DNA from: an uncultured Lachnospiraceae bacterium
GTDB taxonomy: Bacteria; Bacillota; Clostridia; Lachnospirales; Lachnospiraceae
Assembly (NCBI GenBank): GCA_947643615.1
Contig: CANRWO010000009.1
Location: 1-64,000 of the forward strand
Length of the DNA: 64,000 nt
Direction: 5' to 3'
Shown here: positions 10,302-19,957 of the stretch, in pieces
How the letters are laid out: each line of letters opens with the position of its first letter
Numbering within the stretch: position 1 is the first letter of the stretch
The notes under the pieces: model-generated
Told to the model about the DNA's origin: nothing
Seen by the model: the letters and a program-made list of their open reading frames with translations, nothing else
Databases searched by the model: none
Program-made: the position numbers and the translations under genes

Positions 10302-11763
10302 GGCTTTGGGGAGACAACGTCAGCCGGGGAAGGGCCGGGCTTCTGTGAAATACAGCGGTAACCGGACGGAGATTATGGTGTCCTGCGGGTTTTTCCTGGT
10401 GCTCTTTGCGGTAATGATCGGTTACCTGGGATACTTTACCGCCACCAGGGAGCAGGAGATGATAAACAACAGCTATAATTCCAGGCAGGAAATATTGCTT
10501 TCCCGGAATTACAGGGGTGCCATTTATTCCAGGGACGGGGAAGTGCTGGCGGAAACGGTTTTGGACGGTGAACAGAATGAGACCAGGGTATATCCTTTTG
10601 GCCCTCTTTTTTCCCATGTGGTGGGTTATTCCACCCAGGGGCGCATGGGGGTGGAGGCGCTGGCAAATTACTATCTGATCAACACCAACACATCCCTGAA
10701 CAATAAGGTGGCAAACGATATGGCGGGAGTTAAGAATCCCGGTGACAATGTATATACCACGCTGGATGCCCAGATCCAGGAGGTGGCAGATTCCGAATTG
10801 AGTATATACCGCGGTGCCATTGTAGTGACGGAAGTGTCCACGGGAAAGGTGTTGGCTATGGTTTCCCATCCCAATTTCGACCCCAATGAGATCCAGGAGA
10901 TCTGGGATTCCCTGGTGGAGGACGATTCCAACTCTGTGTTGCTTAACCGCAGTACCCAGGGGTTATATCCTCCGGGTTCTACTTTTAAAATTGTGACGGC
11001 TCTTGAATATATCCGGGAAAATCCCACAAGCTATAATGGGTATTCCTTCCAGTGCCCCGGCTATTTCGAGGTTGACGGCAGCCGGATTAACTGTTACCAT
11101 GGCTCTGTCCATGGGCAGGTGGATTTTAACCGGTCCTTTGCAAAGTCCTGCAACGCTTCCTTTGCCAATATCGGAATGGGACTTGACAGGGAGGCATTTG
11201 CGGACACATTGGAGGAACTGCTTTTCGGCGAAGAGCTGCCGCTGCCTTTGGCCCACGCCAAGAGCAGCACCGCCGTATCTGCTGATATTTCTGCAAACAG
11301 TATGATGCAGACTTCTATCGGCCAGGGGACGACACAGATTACCCCCATGCATTTGAATATGATCACATGTGCCATTGCGAACGACGGGATATTAATGAAG
11401 CCGTATTTTATCGACCATGTGGAAAATGATGCCGGGAATATTGTGAAATCGTTCAAACCAAACGCCTTTGGAAGATTGATGAGCGAGGAAGAAGCGGCGG
11501 CCGTGACGCAGCTGATGACGGAGGTGGTGGAGAACGGCACCGCCACAAAATTATCCGGCCTTGCTTACACGGCTGCAGGAAAAACCGGTTCTGCGGAATA
11601 TAACAATATAAAGGGAGACAGCCATGCGTGGTTTACGGGGTTTGCCCCGGCGGAGGACCCGGAGGTCTGTGTCACGATCATTGTGGAAGGGGCAGGAAGC
11701 GGCGGCGATTATGCGGTTCCCATTGCCAAGAGGATATTCGACGCATATTTCAGGGAGAAATAA
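10090..11763 (+). CDS. Class B penicillin-binding protein (transpeptidase)
   Basis: STQGLYPPGSTFKIVTAL (SxxK), SCNASFANIG (SxN), AAGKTGSAEY (KTG); RBS ggaaggaggcgggcaca before ATG. Confidence 0.93.
   Translation: MAEEKQTTRPRQQGRQSGQTGQTGREHQPGQTGQTGRVRQPGQTRQAGQRQKGQMLPEDRQGRQNRQAPSKALGRQRQPGKGRASVKYSGNRTEIMVSCGFFLVLFAVMIGYLGYFTATREQEMINNSYNSRQEILLSRNYRGAIYSRDGEVLAETVLDGEQNETRVYPFGPLFSHVVGYSTQGRMGVEALANYYLINTNTSLNNKVANDMAGVKNPGDNVYTTLDAQIQEVADSELSIYRGAIVVTEVSTGKVLAMVSHPNFDPNEIQEIWDSLVEDDSNSVLLNRSTQGLYPPGSTFKIVTALEYIRENPTSYNGYSFQCPGYFEVDGSRINCYHGSVHGQVDFNRSFAKSCNASFANIGMGLDREAFADTLEELLFGEELPLPLAHAKSSTAVSADISANSMMQTSIGQGTTQITPMHLNMITCAIANDGILMKPYFIDHVENDAGNIVKSFKPNAFGRLMSEEEAAAVTQLMTEVVENGTATKLSGLAYTAAGKTGSAEYNNIKGDSHAWFTGFAPAEDPEVCVTIIVEGAGSGGDYAVPIAKRIFDAYFREK
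10140..10230 (+). repeat. 36-bp tandem repeat (~2.5 copies) inside the SEDS/PBP overlap
   Basis: ggtcaaaccgggcagacaggccgggaacaccagccg followed by a near-identical copy and a partial third. Confidence 0.9.
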
Positions 11764-11809
11764 GGACTGATCCCTGCAAGGGAGGTTTGTCATGCAAAAA
11801 ATAAAAAGG

Positions 11810-11838
11810 TTGCGCGAAACGGCCGATTAGACTATACT
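11810..11838 (+). promoter_or_regulatory. SigA-type promoter for NUDIX gene
   Basis: TTGCGC-N17-TATACT. Confidence 0.55.
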
Positions 11839-11880
11839 GAGTTTAGGTCAGGGTTGTGACCACCGACAGGAGGAATTGCA

Positions 11881-12333
11881 ATGATAGAAGCAACAAGCTG
11901 TGGTGGTGTGGTAATTTTTCGCGGAAAGATACTGCTTTTGTATAAAAATTTCAAGAATAAATACGAAGGCTGGGTATTGCCAAAGGGTACTGTCGAGCAG
12001 GGAGAAGACTATAAGGAAACTGCTTTGAGGGAGGTTCTGGAGGAAACGGGAGCGAAGGCTACCATCATAAAGTTTGTCGGAACCAGCGAATATTCCTTTA
12101 CCGTTCCTGAGGATACGGTAGAGAAAGAGGTTCACTGGTACCTGATGATGGCGGACAGTTATTACAGTAAACCACAAAAAGAAGAGTACTTTGTAGATTC
12201 CGGGTTCTACAAATACCATGAAGCGTATCATCTTTTAAAATTTGCCAATGAAAAGCAGATTCTGGAGACTGCGTACAACGAATATCTGGAATTGAAAAAG
12301 AATAACTTATGGGGCAGCCGGAAATATTTTTAG
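11881..12333 (+). CDS. NUDIX hydrolase
   Basis: Nudix box GTVEQGEDYKETALREVLEETGAKA. Confidence 0.93.
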   Translation: MIEATSCGGVVIFRGKILLLYKNFKNKYEGWVLPKGTVEQGEDYKETALREVLEETGAKATIIKFVGTSEYSFTVPEDTVEKEVHWYLMMADSYYSKPQKEEYFVDSGFYKYHEAYHLLKFANEKQILETAYNEYLELKKNNLWGSRKYF

Positions 12334-12358
12334 CTGCCCATTTTTAAGGAATAAAACC

Positions 12359-12682
12359 ATGGCGGAAAAGGTTCGGTACCACTCCAAATTGTACCTGAGT
12401 GAGGGAATCACAGGGAAGAAATTGGATAAAATAAAGAAAAAGCTGGAAAAAAAGCCGTTGCTTTCCGGTGTTTTTTTGATTGCGGTTTCCGTGAACCCGT
12501 CCGACCAGCTTGATATTTTCGAAGCCAGGCTGCTGGCACAGTCTTATTTTGAAAAGAACCCGCCCTATGTCATCGGTATTGCAGAGAACCGCCAGGAGGC
12601 GGTATTGCTGGTGGAGCAGATTGTCCAGGAATGCCTGCGGGAGCGGGGGGACTGCGCCTTGAAGGAGTATCTGCTATGTTGA
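12359..12682 (+). CDS. Conserved hypothetical protein
   Basis: Complete ORF tightly coupled to the downstream DUF2953 gene (ATG overlaps its stop); no recognised motif. Confidence 0.65.
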   Translation: MAEKVRYHSKLYLSEGITGKKLDKIKKKLEKKPLLSGVFLIAVSVNPSDQLDIFEARLLAQSYFEKNPPYVIGIAENRQEAVLLVEQIVQECLRERGDCALKEYLLC

Positions 12683-13683
12683 GTATCCTACTGAAAATCC
12701 TTTCCATATTAGGTATCCTTCTCCTGTGGCTTCTGGGAATAGCACTGTTGTTGGTACTTTTGGCGCTGTTTTACCCTATAAGCTATAAGCTGGCGGGCAA
12801 AAAGGATACTGGGCAGACGGCCGTAAGCGCAAAGGCCTCATGGCTGTTTGGCATAGTCCGCGTCAGTTTTGAATATCCGGAGCCGGGGAGAGTGCTTTTG
12901 AAAGTATTGTTCTTTACCCTTTTTGACTCAGGGAAAGAAATTGCCGATAAAGCCGGGGCGGGTCCCGGTGAGGCTGAAAAAGCTGTAAAAGGGCCGGGCA
13001 AAGCAAAACAGGGCCAAGAACAGGGCGGACAGGGATCCGCACAGGAGGAGTGCCCGGAAATGCCCGGGAAAGGCCAGGCAAGTCCAGGAGGGAAGGAGCA
13101 GGAAAAGGGCACAGATCAGGAAAGCACATCATCGGAAGTTGCCCCAGACCAGGCCAATGCACCCCGCCAAAATCCGGAATCAGGGGACGGTTCTCCGGGC
13201 AGCGGTCCGGAACCAGGTGAATCCGAAGATAATACAGATCCTTTTCTTTTCAAAAAATTTAAAAAGATAAAGTACACATTTCGCAGTATATATGATAAAA
13301 TAAAAAATATTTGGGAGAATATATCATATTATATTGAGTTACTCCAGGAAGAGGAGACAAAGCTATTGTTTTCCCATGTGGTTTTCCGGCTGGGAAAGTT
13401 GCTGAGAAGCATACGTCCCCGGCAGGTCAGGGGCCGGGTATTGTTTGGCACGGGTTCCCCTGACACCACGGGATATGCCTATGGCATGTATGGGATGCTG
13501 TGGCCCGTCCTGGGAAACAGTTTTTTGGTAACACCCGATTTTACCAGGGCGGTACTGGAAGGTGATATCTGCCTCTCCGGGCGTATCACGGTCTTTACGA
13601 TTCTGTGGAACGGACTGGGAATACTGTTAGATAAAAAATTGAAAAGGTTTATCAGGAAAATGAAAGCAGGGAGGACAAAGTAA
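12676..13683 (+). CDS. DUF2953-like membrane protein with low-complexity linker
   Basis: N-terminal TM, Gly/Glu/Pro-rich linker, C-terminal GTGSPDTTGYAYGMYGMLWPVLG typical of DUF2953; followed by ytfJ. Confidence 0.75.
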   Translation: MLSILLKILSILGILLLWLLGIALLLVLLALFYPISYKLAGKKDTGQTAVSAKASWLFGIVRVSFEYPEPGRVLLKVLFFTLFDSGKEIADKAGAGPGEAEKAVKGPGKAKQGQEQGGQGSAQEECPEMPGKGQASPGGKEQEKGTDQESTSSEVAPDQANAPRQNPESGDGSPGSGPEPGESEDNTDPFLFKKFKKIKYTFRSIYDKIKNIWENISYYIELLQEEETKLLFSHVVFRLGKLLRSIRPRQVRGRVLFGTGSPDTTGYAYGMYGMLWPVLGNSFLVTPDFTRAVLEGDICLSGRITVFTILWNGLGILLDKKLKRFIRKMKAGRTK

Positions 13684-14106
13684 ATGGCAGATAAAGAAAA
13701 TCAGTTTCAAGGTGTAGTGGAATCACTGCTAAAGGGAATGGATACGGTGCTTTCCACCAAGACGGTAGTGGGAGAAGCCACGCAGATCGGGGATACCATT
13801 ATTCTGCCTTTGGTGGACGTGAGCTTCGGCGTAGGCGCCGGGGCCGGCAGCAACGGAGAGAAAAATTCGGCATCCGGGGCCGGCGGCTTAGGCGGCAAGA
13901 TGACTCCCAGCGCAGTCCTGGTGATCAAGAACGGCTCTACCAAGCTTGTAAATATCAAGAATCAGGATGCAGTTACCAAAGTACTGGATATGATCCCGGA
14001 TATAGTGGAAAGGTTTACCAAGCCTAAGGATCAGAACGTTGATATATCGGACGCTGAAGTAGTAGATATCGCTTTTCCCGAGGACGGAAAAGAAAGTACG
14101 GATTGA
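13684..14106 (+). CDS. ytfJ: GerW/YtfJ family sporulation protein
   Basis: VVGEATQIGDTIILPLVDVSFGVGAGAG, AVLVIKNGSTKLVNIKNQDAVTKVLDMIPDIVERF. Confidence 0.9.
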   Translation: MADKENQFQGVVESLLKGMDTVLSTKTVVGEATQIGDTIILPLVDVSFGVGAGAGSNGEKNSASGAGGLGGKMTPSAVLVIKNGSTKLVNIKNQDAVTKVLDMIPDIVERFTKPKDQNVDISDAEVVDIAFPEDGKESTD

Positions 14107-14202
14107 CAGGCATTTAACCGACAGCGGATGAATATAATAGAGTGAAGATTCTCTGGAAAAAGATCTTATGCAGGAGGACTGCGGCGGGATCCGGATTGCC
14201 AT

Positions 14203-14343
14203 ATGAAGAAAATGATTGGGTGCATTGCCTTTCTGGTCGCCATCGGGATGCTGATCATGCTGATCGCACACAACCGGTTGATCGGTTTGATCATCATCGC
14301 TCTGTTACTGTTCGTCGGATATATTTGTGTCTGCGGTGATTAA
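14203..14343 (+). CDS. Small (46 aa) hydrophobic membrane protein
   Basis: MKKMIGCIAFLVAIGMLIMLIAHNRLIGLIIIALLLFVGYICVCGD* translated by hand; upstream aggagg at 14172-14177 is far, so start is uncertain. Confidence 0.5.
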   Translation: MKKMIGCIAFLVAIGMLIMLIAHNRLIGLIIIALLLFVGYICVCGD

Positions 14344-14356
14344 GAGGTTGATTCGA

Positions 14357-14884
14357 ATGATTGATTGGGACGAGGTAAACAGCGCGGAGAATGTGGATGA
14401 GCTGAAAAGCGTCAAACTCTGGCTGTTTCAGGAAAATATACGTTTGGAAAACGAACGGAAGGAGCTTGCGCTTTCCCGGGAGAGGTTCAACAGCGAACGT
14501 GTGAAGCTCCGTCAGGAAATGGACGAGCTGAACCGTAAGACATTGATGGAAAGGAAGCGTTTGAAAGAGGAGGCTATTTTTTTTGAAAAGAAGATGGCCA
14601 TCCTGCAGGACGGTTTTAAGCATTTGGATGAAGACAGACGTTCCCTGGAGAGGCAGAAAATGGAATTTGCGGCGGAAAGGCTCAGTATTGCCAGGCAGGC
14701 AAGCTGGGGGCCGGCTTCCGAGGAAGCCGTGAAGATTCTGTTCAGGGGGGCCAACAATTCACTTGCACTGAGGAAGCGGTATCGTGACCTGGTAAAGATT
14801 TTCCATCCGGACAACCTGTTTGGGGATGAAGAGCTGGTGCAGATGATAAACCGCGAATATATGAGACGCAGGGAAGAACAATAG
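14357..14884 (+). CDS. Coiled-coil protein with C-terminal J-domain-like segment
   Basis: Long charged coiled coil, then LALRKRYRDLVKIFHPDNLFGDEELVQMINREYMRRRE, which resembles J-domain helix II-HPD-helix III. Confidence 0.7.
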   Translation: MIDWDEVNSAENVDELKSVKLWLFQENIRLENERKELALSRERFNSERVKLRQEMDELNRKTLMERKRLKEEAIFFEKKMAILQDGFKHLDEDRRSLERQKMEFAAERLSIARQASWGPASEEAVKILFRGANNSLALRKRYRDLVKIFHPDNLFGDEELVQMINREYMRRREEQ

Positions 14885-14960
14885 TCATGCGTAAGAAAAT
14901 ACAGTTAAATTTTCAGAGGTATAAATAAAACCGGCATAGAAGAGACGGAGAGGGAACAAA

Positions 14961-14990
14961 AAAAGAGCAGTCATCCTGCTCTTTTCGTTT
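14961..14990. terminator. Bidirectional terminator between J-domain-like gene and rpmB
   Basis: aaaagagcag-tcatc-ctgctcttttcgttt, perfect 10-bp stem. Confidence 0.8.
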
Positions 14991-15035
14991 AAATCCTTAT
15001 TTAATGCCTTACATTTGAAGCCTGAGTGAAGAATA

Positions 15036-15221
15036 TTAAACTCTTTCCACTTTGCCGGACTTCAGGCAGCTGGTGCAGACATGCAGCCTTTTGGAAGCAC
15101 CATTAACCATGCACTTTACTCTTTTAACGTTAGCTTTCCAAATTGCATTGCTTCTTCTATGGGAATGGCTTACGTTATTACCGAAATGAACGCCCTTGCC
15201 ACAAATATCACACTTAGCCAT
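15036..15221 (-). CDS. rpmB: 50S ribosomal protein L28
   Basis: MAKCDICGKGVHFGNNVSHSHRRSNAIWKANVKRVK...LHVCTSCLKSGKV. Confidence 0.98.
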   Translation of the reverse strand: MAKCDICGKGVHFGNNVSHSHRRSNAIWKANVKRVKCMVNGASKRLHVCTSCLKSGKVERV

Positions 15222-15465
15222 CTTGACACCTCCTCGACACTTACTTTTTCCGTATCAAAGCAGCTTTCCCGCTTTGAAAACCTGTACATTTTTGCACAGA
15301 AAACTCGCAACATTGATATATTACCAGAAATAAGCAGGAAAAGCAAGTAAAAAAAATCTTTTTTTAATTTTTATATTTATTGTTTCCTTTTTTAGGGAAA
15401 GCTGTTAGAATACAGTATATATGTCTGCTCTTTTCGGCGGACTAACAGAAAGGAATGGTAGCGAT

Positions 15466-15825
15466 ATGAAAGGTTCTTCTATGAATACCCATATGGGAAA
15501 TATTGTCATCGACAATGAAGTGATCGCTCAATACGCCGGCAGTGTGGCGGTGGAATGCTTTGGTATTGTGGGGATGGCCGGCGTGAATATGAAGGATGGA
15601 CTTGTCAGGCTGCTGAAGATGGATAGCATTACCAGGGGCATCAGCGTGTCCTTGAACCAGAATAAGCTGATCCTGGATTTCCATGTAATTGTTGCATACG
15701 GTGTGAGTATTCTGGCTGTGGCGGATAATCTGATTGACAGCGTAAAATATAAGGTGGAAGAGTTTACCGGCATTGAGATCGAAAAGATCAACATCTATGT
15801 AGATGGTGTCCGAGTGATTGATTAA
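15466..15825 (+). CDS. Asp23/Gls24 family envelope stress response protein
   Basis: GNIVIDNEVIAQYAGSVAVECFGIVGMA; IVAYGVSILAVADNLIDSVKYKVEEFTGIEIEKINIYVDGVRV. Confidence 0.92.
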   Translation: MKGSSMNTHMGNIVIDNEVIAQYAGSVAVECFGIVGMAGVNMKDGLVRLLKMDSITRGISVSLNQNKLILDFHVIVAYGVSILAVADNLIDSVKYKVEEFTGIEIEKINIYVDGVRVID

Positions 15826-15838
15826 GGAGGACTTTATC

Positions 15839-17545
15839 GTGGGTTTACAAGAAATCGATGCTAAGATGCTTTCCAAGATGTTCTTAGCCGGTGCGAAGAA
15901 TTTGGAAAATAAGAAAGAGTGGATCAATGAGCTGAATGTGTTTCCCGTTCCTGATGGCGATACCGGAACCAATATGACTATGACGATCATGTCTGCGGCA
16001 AGGGAAGTATCTTCTCTGGGAGAAGGAGCCAGTATGGAGTCCATTTGTAAGGCGATTTCCAGCGGTTCGCTGAGAGGCGCCAGGGGTAATTCCGGCGTGA
16101 TACTGTCCCAGCTGTTCCGTGGTTTTACAAAGCGTATCCAGGAAGAGAGCGATATTACGGTGGGCGTTATGGCGGAGGCCTACGAGAAAGCGGTGGAGAC
16201 GGCATACAAGGCTGTAATGAAGCCGAAGGAAGGAACGATACTGACCGTGGCCAGAGGCGTTTCGGATAAGGCCAAAGAATTGGTGGAAGACGGATGCGAC
16301 GACCTGGAAGTATTCTTTGAAAAGGTCATCGCCCATGGAAACTATGTGCTCAGCCAGACGCCGGAGATGCTGCCCGTTTTAAAACAGGCCGGGGTGGTGG
16401 ATTCCGGCGGACAGGGACTGATGGAGGTTTTACAGGGCGCTTATGACGCGTACCTGGGAAAAGAGATAGACTATTCTATTTCGGAACCTGCATCCGCAGG
16501 CGGTCCTGCTGTTAATAAATCTTCTATGGAAGTGCAGGCGGAAGCGGAAATCAAATTTGGATATTGCACAGAATTTATTATTTTATTGAATAAGACCTTT
16601 CATTTAAAAATGGAGATGGATTTCAAAGCATACTTGGAATCTATCGGTGACTCTATCGTTTGTGTGGCGGATGATGACGTGGTAAAGGTACACGTACATA
16701 CCAACGATCCCGGCCTGGCTATCCAGAGGGCGTTGAAGTATGGTGCCCTTTCCAATATGAAGATTGACAACATGCGCCTCGAACATCAGGAGAAGCTTTT
16801 TAAGATGTCGGAGAAGAGCGGCGTACCTGTCTCCGTGGATCAGGTTAAACCCCGGCAGGAACCGGAGAAAGCCGCCGAGCCTCCCAAGGACTTTGGCTTT
16901 ATTGCAGTCTCCGTGGGGGAAGGTGTGAATGAGATATTTAAGAGCCTGGGCGTGGACTATATCATTGAGGGAGGGCAGACCATGAACCCCAGCACTGCCG
17001 ATATCCTGAATGCGGTGGACCAAGTAAATGCCAAGACGGTGTTTGTGCTGCCAAACAATAAGAATATCATCCTGGCGGCTAACCAGGCGGCAGAGCTCAC
17101 GACGGAGAAGGATCTGCTGGTCATCCCTACCAAGACGATTCCTCAGGGAATTACGGCTGTAATCAATTTTGTCCCCGAGATGTCTGCGGATGAGAACGAA
17201 GCTACTATGATCCAGGAGATTGCTAATGTGAAAACCGGCCAGGTCACATATGCGGTGCGAGATACCGTGATTGATGACAAGGAGATTAAAAAAGGCGATT
17301 ATATGGGCATCGGCGATGACGGAATCCTGTCTGTTGGCAGTGATATCAACGCGGTTGCCAGGGAGACCATCCAGGAGATGGTTGATGATGATTCCGTACT
17401 GATCAGTATTTATTACGGCAGTGATGTTTCAGAAGAAGATGCGGAAGCTTTCAGGGCGGAAATTGAAAAGAGCTATTCCGCCTGCGATATAGAACTCCAG
17501 TACGGCGGACAGCCAATCTATTATTATGTGATGTCTGTGGAATAG
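15839..17545 (+). CDS. fakA: DAK2 domain / YloV-like fatty acid kinase subunit (GTG start)
   Basis: PVPDGDTGTNMTMT, GARGNSGVILSQLFRGF; RBS aggagg before GTG 15839; immediately after Asp23. Confidence 0.9.
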   Translation: MGLQEIDAKMLSKMFLAGAKNLENKKEWINELNVFPVPDGDTGTNMTMTIMSAAREVSSLGEGASMESICKAISSGSLRGARGNSGVILSQLFRGFTKRIQEESDITVGVMAEAYEKAVETAYKAVMKPKEGTILTVARGVSDKAKELVEDGCDDLEVFFEKVIAHGNYVLSQTPEMLPVLKQAGVVDSGGQGLMEVLQGAYDAYLGKEIDYSISEPASAGGPAVNKSSMEVQAEAEIKFGYCTEFIILLNKTFHLKMEMDFKAYLESIGDSIVCVADDDVVKVHVHTNDPGLAIQRALKYGALSNMKIDNMRLEHQEKLFKMSEKSGVPVSVDQVKPRQEPEKAAEPPKDFGFIAVSVGEGVNEIFKSLGVDYIIEGGQTMNPSTADILNAVDQVNAKTVFVLPNNKNIILAANQAAELTTEKDLLVIPTKTIPQGITAVINFVPEMSADENEATMIQEIANVKTGQVTYAVRDTVIDDKEIKKGDYMGIGDDGILSVGSDINAVARETIQEMVDDDSVLISIYYGSDVSEEDAEAFRAEIEKSYSACDIELQYGGQPIYYYVMSVE

Positions 17546-17614
17546 GTGAAATGGGTAGAATAGGTTGAAGGTAAGCCTGATGACCTGGATATTATTGTGG
17601 TAAGCGTAAAAATG

Positions 17615-17647
17615 AAAGGAGACAGGTTGACTCTGTCTCCTTTTTTA
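17615..17647 (+). terminator. Rho-independent terminator after fakA
   Basis: aaaggagacag-gttgact-ctgtctccttttttag. Confidence 0.85.
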
Positions 17648-17657
17648 GAACTTTCTT

Positions 17658-19787
17658 TTGGAACATTCCCACAATGTATGTAACAGGATGATTGCCCAAG
17701 GCATGCTTCCAGGCGGAATGAGAGGATATATGGATAGGAATACACCGGTCATAGAACTTAAGGGAGTTGGCGAGAAGACCCGGAAATTGTTTGAAAAACT
17801 GAATATATTCACTGTGGCAGACCTGTTGTCTTTTTATCCCAGGGATTATGAAAATTTCCGGGAACCGGTGTCAATCAGCCATGCAGGCGCCGGTGAAGTA
17901 TGCGCCCTGAGGGCGGCGGTGGCGGGAATTCCCAATGAAAAGAGGGTGAGGAACCTTCATATTTTAAACGTCAATATTTCTGACGGCACGGGTAATATGC
18001 AGCTCACTTTTTTCAACATGCAGTTTCTGAAAAAGACACTGAAAAAGGGCGGTTATTATATTTTTCGTGGAACCGTACAGACCCGTGGGAATATTAAGAT
18101 TATGGAACAACCCAAAATCTATACCATGGAAGAATACGGAAAACTGACAGACCGGTTAAACCCCAGGTATTCCCTGACCAAAGGACTTACCAATCAGGCA
18201 GTCCAGAAGGCGGTAAAGCAGGCTTTGTCCGTTTGCCCGCCGGAGGAGGAATTTTACGGCAAAGAGTTTCTGCGTACCTATGGCCTTATGGGCGCGGAGG
18301 ATGCCCTTCATGCCGTCCATTTCCCTGAAGACATGGAGCAGCTTGTCCAGGCAAGGCAGCGCCTGGTGTTCGACGAGTTCTTTGCTTTTCTGTTCCTGAT
18401 GCGGCAGAATAAGGAATTTACCGAAGGCATTGAAAATTGCTTTCCTATGTTTGAGACAGCCGACACGGTTCGTTTTCTGGAACAGCTGCCCTTTCCGCTG
18501 ACCAGGGCGCAGAAAAGGGTCTGGGGGGAAATTCGGGACGATTTGGGCAGTCCCTGCTGCATGAACCGTCTGATCCAGGGGGATGTGGGCTCCGGAAAGA
18601 CGGTGCTGGCTCTGCTGGCCCTGCTGATGACTGCCGCAAACGGTTATCAGGGAGCTCTGATGGCGCCTACAGAGGTGCTTGCTACACAGCATTTTGAGAC
18701 AATTTCGGAATATGCCAATGGTGGCTGCCCGGTGCTGAAGCCGATTCTTCTGGTAGGATCCATGACCGCAAAGGAAAAGAAAGAGGCTTACGGAAAAATT
18801 GCCTCAGGGGAAGCCAACCTGGTGATTGGCACCCACGCACTGATCCAGGGTAAAGTACAATACAAATCTCTGGCGCTGGTGGTCACGGACGAACAGCATC
18901 GGTTCGGCGTCAGACAGCGGGAGCAGCTGGCGGAAAAAGGGGAGAAGCCGCATATTCTGGTGATGAGCGCCACGCCCATTCCCAGGACGCTGGCCATTAT
19001 TCTTTATGGTGACCTGCACATTTCGGTGGTGGACGAACTGCCGGCCAACAGGCTTCCCATCAAAAACTGTGTGGTGAATACCGCCTACCGGGCAAAGGCT
19101 TATGAATTTATTGAAAAAGAGGTCAGGGCAGGAAGACAGGCTTATGTGATCTGCCCCCAGGTGGAGGAGGGGGAGCTGGATGACCTGGAAAACGTGGTGG
19201 ATTATACGGAAAAATTGCGGGGCAGGCTCTCACCGGATATCCGGGTGGCTTATTTGCACGGCAAGATGCGGCCTGGGGACAAGAACCGGATCATGGAGGA
19301 GTTTGCCGCAAAGGAAATAGATGTACTTGTGTCTACCACGGTCATTGAGGTAGGAATCAATGTGCCCAATGCTACGGTGATGATGGTGGAAAATGCAGAG
19401 CGGTTCGGCCTGGCACAGCTCCATCAGCTGCGGGGCCGGGTAGGAAGAGGGGGATATCAGAGCTATTGTATCTTTGTCAGTACAAAGGAGAACAAAGAGA
19501 CCATGGAGCGGCTGCAGATCTTAAACCAGTCAAACGACGGTTTCTATATTGCTTCCCAGGACCTGAAGCTGCGGGGACCGGGCGATCTCTTCGGCATACG
19601 GCAGAGCGGTGAGTTTTCTTTCCGCATCGGGGATATCTATAATGACGCGGGAATGCTGCAGAAGGCCTCCGCCGCCATTGATGCGCTGCTGCTGGGGGAT
19701 CCACGTCTGGAGTTGCAGGAGCATATGGCGTTAAGAAAACATTTAGAAAATGTGTCCGCCAACAGTGTTGACTTTCGATCCATATAA
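17658..19787 (+). CDS. recG: ATP-dependent DNA helicase RecG (true start may be 17703-17730)
   Basis: VIELKGVGEKTRKLFEKL, LIQGDVGSGKTVLALLALL, DEQHRFGVRQREQL, GRVGRGGYQSYCIF. Confidence 0.95.
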   Translation: MEHSHNVCNRMIAQGMLPGGMRGYMDRNTPVIELKGVGEKTRKLFEKLNIFTVADLLSFYPRDYENFREPVSISHAGAGEVCALRAAVAGIPNEKRVRNLHILNVNISDGTGNMQLTFFNMQFLKKTLKKGGYYIFRGTVQTRGNIKIMEQPKIYTMEEYGKLTDRLNPRYSLTKGLTNQAVQKAVKQALSVCPPEEEFYGKEFLRTYGLMGAEDALHAVHFPEDMEQLVQARQRLVFDEFFAFLFLMRQNKEFTEGIENCFPMFETADTVRFLEQLPFPLTRAQKRVWGEIRDDLGSPCCMNRLIQGDVGSGKTVLALLALLMTAANGYQGALMAPTEVLATQHFETISEYANGGCPVLKPILLVGSMTAKEKKEAYGKIASGEANLVIGTHALIQGKVQYKSLALVVTDEQHRFGVRQREQLAEKGEKPHILVMSATPIPRTLAIILYGDLHISVVDELPANRLPIKNCVVNTAYRAKAYEFIEKEVRAGRQAYVICPQVEEGELDDLENVVDYTEKLRGRLSPDIRVAYLHGKMRPGDKNRIMEEFAAKEIDVLVSTTVIEVGINVPNATVMMVENAERFGLAQLHQLRGRVGRGGYQSYCIFVSTKENKETMERLQILNQSNDGFYIASQDLKLRGPGDLFGIRQSGEFSFRIGDIYNDAGMLQKASAAIDALLLGDPRLELQEHMALRKHLENVSANSVDFRSI

Positions 19788-19957
19788 CATTACAATGTCT
19801 AATAGGAATCAAAAAGGTATGGTAAATAGAATCATACAATCAGCTTAGGCAAAAGTGTAACCGGTGGAAAGAGGAAGCTCACAAAGCCAACTGCGTTCAC
19901 AGAGCCGGCACCGCTGGCTTGGCCCATTGCTTGCGGAAATAAGGAAACGAGGTAAAT

